DNA of 10,225 nt from Methanobacteriota archaeon (GTDB taxonomy: Archaea; Hydrothermarchaeota; Hydrothermarchaeia; Hydrothermarchaeales; SZUA-236), in NCBI GenBank assembly GCA_003230355.1, contig QIDD01000019.1, positions 1-10,225 on the forward strand, in the 5' to 3' direction. Position numbers and translations under genes: made by a program. This document shows positions 5,517 through 10,225 of this stretch, piece after piece. Each line of letters opens with the position of its first letter. Position 1 is the stretch's first letter. The notes below the pieces were generated by a model. It was given only the letters and a program-made list of their open reading frames with translations, ran no database searches and was not told the origin of the DNA.

Positions 5517-5657
5517 ATGGATGAAGACCCGATAGTCTTTAAAAAACAGAAAAAAGCACTCAAAGACATAGAGCCCATGAAAGACATGTTAAGCGAGCTT
5601 TCAGAGGATGAGCCTAAAAATATCCATGACATAAAGAAAAGACTCACAAAAAAATAG
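5517..5657 (+). CDS. Small highly charged protein of 46 residues
   Basis: A short frame from ATG 5517 to TAG 5655-5657. It encodes a very hydrophilic peptide beginning MDEDPIVFKKQKKALKDIE and ending DIKKRLTKK. About half of the residues are charged, with acidic and basic patches mixed and no cysteine or membrane segment. A single amphipathic helix or helical hairpin is likely. GTGA (5506-5509), seven bases before the ATG, could serve as ribosome site and covers the stop of the HTH-CBS gene. This supports translation coupled to that gene. No family is recognised. It could be a partner or modulator of the HTH-CBS protein, by position only. Chance cannot be excluded at this length, but the coding-like composition and tight spacing make it a reasonable gene. 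Confidence 0.55.
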   Translation: MDEDPIVFKKQKKALKDIEPMKDMLSELSEDEPKNIHDIKKRLTKK

Positions 5658-5706
5658 GGCAGTAAAAGCTTAATACCTGGGAGCCGATTCTAAAAGGGGT
5701 GATTAG

Positions 5707-6960
5707 TTGGCAGGCGACTTTGAAATCATAAAGCTGATAGTCATTTCCGCCCTTGTAGGCGGGCTTATCGGGATCGAACGGGAGAAGAAGAAGACTGTTC
5801 TCGCAGGCTCAAGGACATTTATGCTTGTCTCGATGTACGGCACATTTGCTGTAATCATCTCCGAGCGCTTCAACGTGCCGGGATTCATCTCTGCCTCGTT
5901 CATCGGCGTGTCCCTGATTGCAGTGCTCCTGGGCTTCATCAAAAACTACAAGCTCGAAGACATCGGCATAACAACATCTGTTGCCTTTCTCATAGCATTT
6001 GCTCTCGGCCTTCTCGTTGGCCAGGGCATGATTGCAGAAAGCCTTGCTGCAAGCGTCATTGTAAGCGTGATACTTGTTTCAAAATACTATCTCCACAGGT
6101 TCACCGAGCACCTCACACATAGGGAGCTGATAAACGCCCTTGAATTCGGTGTCATCGCGTTCGTGCTTTATCCAATCGTTCCAGACCATCCAATCGACCC
6201 CTTCGGAGTCCTCAACCCACGGGTGCTGCTGCTCCTGGTAATCGTTGTTTCAACAATCGGCTTTTTCGGGTTTCTAGCGCTGCGGCAGATGGGCGCAGAA
6301 AAGGGACTTCCAATCCTTGGCGCAATGGGAAGCCTTGTAAACAGCAAAGCCGTAATATCCGCGCTTTCGGCGCGCGGGGGACTGGACAGCCGCCTTACAA
6401 AACCAGCTATCACAGGGATCATGCTATCAAACATTGTGATGCTGCTCCGAAACCTCATAATCGTGGGCGTGCTCAGCTTTGACATGTTGAATTTCATGCT
6501 TCTACCCCAGCTTACAATGGTGCTAGTAGGGCTGGCCTATCTCAGGTTTCAGCCTGAAAAGCTGGAGGAAAAGGGCACTGTGGAGCGCGGCTTCGACCTC
6601 TCATCACCCTTCGCAATCATCCCGGCCGTGAAATTCGCACTCCTGTTTTTGGGAATGTCGCTCGCAGTCAGATACGTGCAGGTCCTCGGCGTGGGAGGCG
6701 TGTACCTTGCAAGTATACTTGGGAGCCTGGTGTCAAGCAGCGCCGTAATCGCATCACTCGTATCCATGCACACCATCGGAAGCCTGTCTCTGATAACAGC
6801 GGCATCGGCTGGCGTGATAGCCTCTATTGCAAGCCTGCTTGTAAACCTGCTCATCGCCCGTGTGAGCGGAACAAAGGAGCTTGCAAAAAAAGCGGCTCCC
6901 CCTATTATGACAATGGCACTTGTGGGCCAGATACTTTTGATAGCCCAGGTGATAATATGA
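5707..6960 (+). CDS. MgtC/SapB-like membrane protein with DUF4010 domain
   Basis: A 417-residue integral membrane protein with about 11-12 membrane helices. Residues 8-130 are an MgtC/SapB-type domain with the typical GGLIGIEREKKK (18-29) and AGSRTFMLVSMYG (33-45). The remainder (about 140-417) matches the DUF4010 domain, as in COG3174. Within it, GSLVNSKAVISALS (208-221) and GSLVSSSAVIASLVS (339-353) are related, suggesting an internal duplication. The loop at 281-298 is charged. The substrate is unknown; MgtC relatives are linked to magnesium stress and membrane energetics. The start is TTG 5707, chosen because GGGGTGAT (5696-5703) sits three bases before it, the same register as in the next gene. 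It overlaps tmk by ATGA. A weak TTAATA at 5670-5675 may be a promoter. Confidence 0.9.
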   Translation: MAGDFEIIKLIVISALVGGLIGIEREKKKTVLAGSRTFMLVSMYGTFAVIISERFNVPGFISASFIGVSLIAVLLGFIKNYKLEDIGITTSVAFLIAFALGLLVGQGMIAESLAASVIVSVILVSKYYLHRFTEHLTHRELINALEFGVIAFVLYPIVPDHPIDPFGVLNPRVLLLLVIVVSTIGFFGFLALRQMGAEKGLPILGAMGSLVNSKAVISALSARGGLDSRLTKPAITGIMLSNIVMLLRNLIIVGVLSFDMLNFMLLPQLTMVLVGLAYLRFQPEKLEEKGTVERGFDLSSPFAIIPAVKFALLFLGMSLAVRYVQVLGVGGVYLASILGSLVSSSAVIASLVSMHTIGSLSLITAASAGVIASIASLLVNLLIARVSGTKELAKKAAPPIMTMALVGQILLIAQVII

Positions 6961-7619
6961 AAAAAGGGCTGTTCATCGTAATCGAAGGAATCGACGGATC
7001 CGGGAAGGGCACACAGTCACGTTTACTGAACACTTGGTTAAAAAAAGAAAAAGGTCATTCAGTGTTTCTTACAATGGAGCCTACGGAGGGGGCTATTGGA
7101 AAGCTTTTGAGAGATGCATTAAAACATGGAAATGTTGAGCCAAAACCTTTAGCACTATTATTCGCTGCAGACAGAATTGAACATAATGTTCAAATAAAAA
7201 AGAAACTTAGTGAGGGGAAGAACGTTATCTGTGACAGATACATGTACTCGTCTATGGCTTATCAAGGGGCGCAGGGGGTGGATAAAAAATGGATTGGGGA
7301 AATAAACAAATTTGCACTAGTGCCTGATGTAATTATTTATCTGGATGTATCTCCTGATGTGGGACTCAATAGAATATCTTCTAAAGGATCATTCAGGAGT
7401 TTGCAGAAAGAGGAGGAATATCTTGAGAAAAAAGATTTTCTTGAAACAGTGCGGAATAATTATCTAGAACAAGCCAATGAAAATTCTTTATTTTTTACAA
7501 TAAATGCGGACATTCCTTTAAAAGATGTCCAAACCGCATTGAGGAGAGTTGTAGGTCGTTTTTTGAAAGGGGAAGGCGAAAAAAACAATGCAGAATTGAC
7601 AGATTTTTTCAAGAACTAA
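6957..7619 (+). CDS. tmk: Thymidylate kinase (dTMP kinase)
   Basis: A 220-residue cytoplasmic kinase making dTDP from dTMP and ATP, needed for dTTP synthesis. The P-loop is G11-I-D-G-S-G-K17-G-T-Q20 after E10. EPTEG lies at 41-45, the DRY motif is D93-R-Y95 followed by YSSMAYQGAQG, and the lid region covers about 134-160 (LDVSPDVGLNRI, then F161-LETVRNNY). Length and order are normal. The ATG overlaps the stop of the MgtC/DUF4010 gene (6957-6960), and AGGTGAT (6947-6953) three bases upstream is a strong ribosome site, so translation is coupled. Composition is unlike the neighbour: 251 G or C in 660 bases from 6961 (about 38%), with many A- or T-ending codons, against about 55% in samples of the preceding gene. 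It ends 10 bases from the convergent peptidase gene. Confidence 0.95.
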   Translation: MKKGLFIVIEGIDGSGKGTQSRLLNTWLKKEKGHSVFLTMEPTEGAIGKLLRDALKHGNVEPKPLALLFAADRIEHNVQIKKKLSEGKNVICDRYMYSSMAYQGAQGVDKKWIGEINKFALVPDVIIYLDVSPDVGLNRISSKGSFRSLQKEEEYLEKKDFLETVRNNYLEQANENSLFFTINADIPLKDVQTALRRVVGRFLKGEGEKNNAELTDFFKN

Positions 7620-7629
7620 CTTGGCAATT

Positions 7630-8748
7630 TTAAATCGACATAATGGGTACCGGCGTGAATGAGACTAGAAAGACGATTAAGATGAGAACTGACACCACTT
7701 TTCGAGCTGGGTCAAGGGGTGTCACATCGTTTAGCGGGCCGGGATGGTCGAGCTTTGTCATGAAATATACGAGCACAGCCCAAAACATCCAGCCAGGCCA
7801 TGTAAGCTCGATGAGCCATTTTAGGCTGTAGACTTGTGCCAGGATCCCTGCTGCGCCCATGGCAAAGAGCAGCTTGAAAACTATTCGATAGACTTTTTTA
7901 AAGCTTTTTGGAAAGACTGAGCGTATCACGTGGCCGCCGTCGAGCTGGCCCATAGGCAGCAGATTCAATGCGGTTACAAAGATTCCGGCCCAGCCTGCGA
8001 TTGCGATGGGGTGAGCCTGCAGGATTTGGCCCGGGGGTTCAGAGCCCAGGATCAGTTGGGTGATTGCGTTGAAGAGCAGCGGTGTTCCCAGTAGAAAGGG
8101 TGAACCCTCCACTGCGGGGTCAAAGGGAACATAGTTTGAAAGCGATATTCCAATTACGAGGACTGGTAGTGAAAGGATGAATCCTGTGAGCGGGCCTGCG
8201 ATTCCGATGTCAAAGAGGCTGCGGCGGTCCGGGATGGGTGAGTTCATGAATATCACAGCGCCCAGTGTTCCAAAGGCAAAAAATGGTGGTACTGGCAGGA
8301 AGAATGGTAGTGTTGCGTCTACACGGTTTCGCCGTGCAACCAGGGCGTGGCCGAGCTCGTGGCCTCCGAGTATCCCCATAAGCCCTATTGTGAAATAGAC
8401 GCTTTTTTCAAAGTCGCCGCCTGCCCACCAGATATAGCCTGCGACAGTCACTGTAAAGATTGTGGCTAAGAGCAGGACTACGTGCAGAACAGGGTTTATC
8501 TCCCTGCGATTCCCTTTTTTACCAGTGATTCGAAGGGTGAGACGGTCATTTTCCTCTTTGTAGAGTGGGTAGAGCCCTACCGTTGAAAGCTCGTCGAGTA
8601 TGATGTTAAAAGAGGTTTCATCACTGAAACGGGGTTTGACGATAAGCGTTGATGAATCAGTGTCCGCAGATTCAACGATGAAGCCTTTTGAAACGATTTC
8701 CAGAAGCTTGGGGTCGTCGATTCCCTTTAGGTCAAGTGTGTCTTTCAA
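7630..8748 (-). CDS. Membrane-embedded site-2-protease-like metallopeptidase (M50)
   Basis: A 372-residue membrane zinc peptidase. Residues 1-78 are a soluble alpha-beta domain with no clear name. The zinc site is H130-E-L-G-H134 in a membrane helix, completed by NLLPMGQLDGGH (262-273) with D270. FGTLGAVIFMNSPIPDRRSL (159-178) and FDIGIAGPLTGF (179-190) are typical of the archaeal and plant EGY-like branch of M50. About eight membrane segments can be seen. Such proteases cut membrane-bound proteins, often to release a regulator; the substrate here is unknown. The start is TTG 8748, supported by GGAGG (8756-8760) seven bases upstream, and it overlaps the AcnX-S stop by TTGA (8745-8748). It is the last gene of the PadR - AcnX-S - peptidase operon. 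All catalytic residues are present, so it should be active. Confidence 0.93.
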   Translation of the reverse strand: MKDTLDLKGIDDPKLLEIVSKGFIVESADTDSSTLIVKPRFSDETSFNIILDELSTVGLYPLYKEENDRLTLRITGKKGNRREINPVLHVVLLLATIFTVTVAGYIWWAGGDFEKSVYFTIGLMGILGGHELGHALVARRNRVDATLPFFLPVPPFFAFGTLGAVIFMNSPIPDRRSLFDIGIAGPLTGFILSLPVLVIGISLSNYVPFDPAVEGSPFLLGTPLLFNAITQLILGSEPPGQILQAHPIAIAGWAGIFVTALNLLPMGQLDGGHVIRSVFPKSFKKVYRIVFKLLFAMGAAGILAQVYSLKWLIELTWPGWMFWAVLVYFMTKLDHPGPLNDVTPLDPARKVVSVLILIVFLVSFTPVPIMSI

Positions 8749-9143
8749 CAGGTGGCCTCCAGATACTCTTCGTCAGCGTTTACAATTACCGTTGTGCCAT
8801 CAGTGATTTTGCTTGCGCCTGACTCGACTCGATGCACCATCGGTATTTCTGCGATTATCGCGCCGCTTGCAACCATGGTGTCCGCTTTTTCGCAGACAAT
8901 CGCCGCCGGAGCTGCGCCTGCTTTTTTCAACTGATAGATGACGTATGCACCTACGGTTGAGCCTTTGCCCTTCGGAAAGAACAACACTTTTCCGGCGATG
9001 CTTCGGCCTTCAAAGGGGTGGTCTTTTTCGATTACAACGCCTGTTTTAGCATCAATTCCGCCGAGAAATGACAGCGGCTCATTTGAAATCATCGCCTCGC
9101 CCTTAGCTTTTCCTCTCGATACCTTTCTGCAGCTAATCCTCAT
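8745..9143 (-). CDS. Aconitase X small (swivel) subunit, likely phosphomevalonate dehydratase small subunit
   Basis: A 132-residue protein of the AcnX swivel family (DUF126). Conserved features: an N-terminal RKVSRGKAKGEA (6-17), PLSFLGGIDAKTG (23-35), DHPFEGRSIAGKVLFFPKGK (41-60) ending in the G-S62-T-V-G loop, and SGAIIAEIPMVHRV (93-106). In archaea this subunit pairs with a large Fe-S subunit to dehydrate 5-phosphomevalonate to trans-anhydromevalonate 5-phosphate, a step of the archaeal mevalonate pathway. Related bacterial AcnX enzymes act on hydroxyproline derivatives. With no proline-pathway genes here, the lipid role is favoured. The large subunit is not adjacent: PadR precedes it by an ATGA overlap (9140-9143) and the peptidase follows by TTGA. 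A missing partner within the window says nothing about the genome. Confidence 0.9.
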   Translation of the reverse strand: MRISCRKVSRGKAKGEAMISNEPLSFLGGIDAKTGVVIEKDHPFEGRSIAGKVLFFPKGKGSTVGAYVIYQLKKAGAAPAAIVCEKADTMVASGAIIAEIPMVHRVESGASKITDGTTVIVNADEEYLEATC

Positions 9144-9442
9144 ATTACCAGCTTATCCACAATTCCTTCAAGATATTTAATGCCCTCGTCTAAAAGCGCT
9201 TTACCGCTTTCGGTTATCTTATAGTATTTCTTGTTTTCCTGCCACCGTGACGACACATATCCCTCGTTTTCCAGGCGATAGAGCACCACGTATGAGGTGA
9301 CCCTTGCAGGGAATATTTCGAATCGGTCCTGCAGTTTTTGTTTCAGCTCGTATGCGTACATCTCTCGTTCGGTAAGCAGCCGTAGGATATATATCCAGAG
9401 GATCTCTTTTGAGGTTTTTTTCTTGAGCCTTTCTAGTGGCAT
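9140..9442 (-). CDS. PadR-family transcription regulator
   Basis: A 100-residue winged helix-turn-helix protein. It has the PadR pattern: ILWIYILRLLTEREMYAYEL (14-33), KLQDRFEIFPARVTSYVVLY (36-55) as helix and recognition helix, RLENEGYVSS (56-65), then the wing with KKYYKITESGKALL (71-84) and a short C-terminal dimer helix (85-100). This is the short form of PadR, usually a ligand- or phenolic-responsive repressor, but the inducer in archaea is mostly unknown. It is the first gene of an operon with AcnX-S and the peptidase and faces the inositol-phosphate synthase gene across 100 bases, so it may control either side. The ATG at 9442 lies 27 bases from a TATA centre with no ribosome site, suggesting a leaderless mRNA. 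Confidence 0.9.
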   Translation of the reverse strand: MPLERLKKKTSKEILWIYILRLLTEREMYAYELKQKLQDRFEIFPARVTSYVVLYRLENEGYVSSRWQENKKYYKITESGKALLDEGIKYLEGIVDKLVI

Positions 9443-9465
9443 GGGGCTATTTTATTGCCGTAAAA

Positions 9466-9473
9466 TATTTATA
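9466..9473 (-). promoter_or_regulatory. TATA box of the PadR - AcnX-S - peptidase operon
   Basis: On the minus strand TATAAATA is centred 27 bases before the PadR ATG, which predicts transcription starting at or near the A of ATG. The gap 9443-9542 also holds TTTAT/ATAAA inverted arms (9488-9501, four-base spacer), which could be a shared operator. That last point is inference. Confidence 0.65.
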
Positions 9474-9513
9474 CTTATTGAAACTGTTTTATAGTCATAA
9501 ATCATTATTTTTT

Positions 9514-9534
9514 TTTATAAAATGCAGAAGGAGA
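9514..9534 (+). promoter_or_regulatory. TATA box and ribosome site of the inositol-1-phosphate synthase gene
   Basis: TTTATAAAA (9514-9522) follows a run of nine T. A ribosome site AAGGAGA (9528-9534) lies eight bases before ATG 9543. If this TATA box were used the RNA would begin at about the ATG and lose the ribosome site. An upstream box, TTTTATAG (9487-9494), would give a leader that keeps it. Which is used cannot be decided by eye. Confidence 0.55.
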
Positions 9535-9542
9535 CATGAAAA

Positions 9543-10225
9543 ATGAGCAAGGTAAAAGTAGCAATCGTAGGCGTGGGAAACTGCGCATCATCACTCGTAC
9601 AAGGTGTGGAATACTACAAATCCGCAAAAGATGCAGACTCGGTTCCAGGGCTGATGCACGTAAACCTCGGCGGATACCACATAAAAGACATCGAATTCGT
9701 GGCCGCCTTTGACGTAAACATTACAAAAGTTGGAAAAGACCTGAGCCAGGCCATATTTTCTGAGCCCAACAACACGATAAAATTCTCAGACGTGCCAAAC
9801 CTCAACTGCGAGGTCCAGCGGGGCATGACACACGACGGAATCGGAAAATACCTATCCGAAGTCATCGAAAAAGCGCCGGGTCCATCGGTTGATGTGGCTC
9901 AGGTCCTGAAGGACACAAAGGCAGATGTTGTGATAAACTACCTGCCCGTGGGATCAGAGTTCGCGACAAAATGGTATGTGGAGATGGCGCTTGAAGCAGG
10001 ATGTGGATTTGTAAACTGCATACCCGTGTTCATCGCGAAAGAACCCCGGTGGCAGGAGATGTTCGAACACCACAAGCTGCCAATCGTGGGTGACGACATC
10101 AAAAGCCAGGTAGGCGCAACCATCGTGCACCGTGTTCTTGCAAACCTCTACAAAGACCGAGGTGTAAAATTGCTTCGCACATCTCAGCTCAACGTTGGCG
10201 GAAACACTGACTTTTTGAACATGCT
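9543..10225 (+). CDS. Inositol-1-phosphate synthase, N-terminal part (3' end outside window)
   Basis: The frame from ATG 9543 stays open to the window end, giving 227 residues of a protein usually about 360-390 long. The enzyme turns glucose 6-phosphate into 1L-myo-inositol 1-phosphate using bound NAD. In archaea the product feeds inositol phospholipids and, in some thermophiles, di-inositol phosphate solutes. The NAD-binding Rossmann motif is V9-G-V-G-N-C-A-S-S17. [15 protein letters not shown] (131-145), [15 protein letters not shown] (183-197) and [14 protein letters not shown] (214-227) are strongly conserved family segments. It matches the archaeal and actinobacterial type. ATG 9543 has a ribosome site eight bases upstream; ATG 9536 is out of frame. 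Codons end mostly in A or C. It diverges from the PadR operon, which also contains a lipid-pathway gene. Confidence 0.95.
   Translation, partial: MSKVKVAIVGVGNCASSLVQGVEYYKSAKDADSVPGLMHVNLGGYHIKDIEFVAAFDVNITKVGKDLSQAIFSEPNNTIKFSDVPNLNCEVQRGMTHDGIGKYLSEVIEKAPGPSVDVAQVLKDTKADVVINYLPVGSEFATKWYVEMALEAGCGFVNCIPVFIAKEPRWQEMFEHHKLPIVGDDIKSQVGATIVHRVLANLYKDRGVKLLRTSQLNVGGNTDFLNM

Noticed and set aside
1..10225. CRISPR array, insertion sequence, attachment site or defence island
   Set aside because: I saw no regularly spaced repeats, transposase or integrase motifs, tRNA-linked direct repeats or defence-type domains on either strand.

Overview
The window looks archaeal. Seven putative transcription starts have TATA-like boxes, mostly 27-32 bases before the start codon, as in leaderless archaeal mRNAs. 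Internal operon genes instead carry GGAGG or GGTGAT ribosome sites. The gene content agrees: a class III (EppA-type) signal peptide protein, a QueC of the Thermococcus type, an Lrp/AsnC regulator, an HTH-CBS regulator, the small subunit of archaeal aconitase X (mevalonate pathway), PadR, a membrane S2P-like peptidase and an archaeal-type inositol-1-phosphate synthase. GC content is moderate, with marked gene-to-gene differences. A euryarchaeon-like or uncultured archaeon is likely, but I cannot name the lineage.

Layout. 1-563 (+): the 3' end of an unknown helical protein, then a small pilin-like protein. It converges with, and overlaps by 13 bases, queC (1270-551, -), which lies downstream of a membrane protein gene (1907-1323, -). 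1908-2122 is an AT-rich divergent promoter region with two palindromes. 2123-4738 (+): an Lrp-like regulator, LarB (nickel-pincer cofactor synthesis) behind its own TATA box embedded in repeats, and a zinc-ribbon membrane protein of unknown role. 4739-4945 is non-coding. 4946-7619 (+): HTH-CBS regulator, an unlisted 46-residue gene, an MgtC/DUF4010 membrane protein and thymidylate kinase, the last two overlapping by ATGA. 9442-7630 (-): a PadR - AcnX small subunit - S2P-like peptidase operon, joined by ATGA and TTGA overlaps. 9543 to the end (+): the first 227 residues of inositol-1-phosphate synthase, divergent from PadR.

How the genes work together. Two genes feed archaeal lipid synthesis: AcnX-S (isoprenoid precursors) and inositol-1-phosphate synthase (head group). 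They sit next to each other with PadR between them. Other genes serve tRNA modification (archaeosine precursor preQ0), dTTP synthesis and nickel-pincer cofactor synthesis. I see no CRISPR array, mobile element, tRNA or rRNA. No clear new defence or metabolic system is visible. The less ordinary parts are the regulatory repeats around lrp and larB, the zinc-ribbon membrane protein, the small gene at 5517, the AcnX-S/PadR/S2P operon and a mosaic of codon styles.
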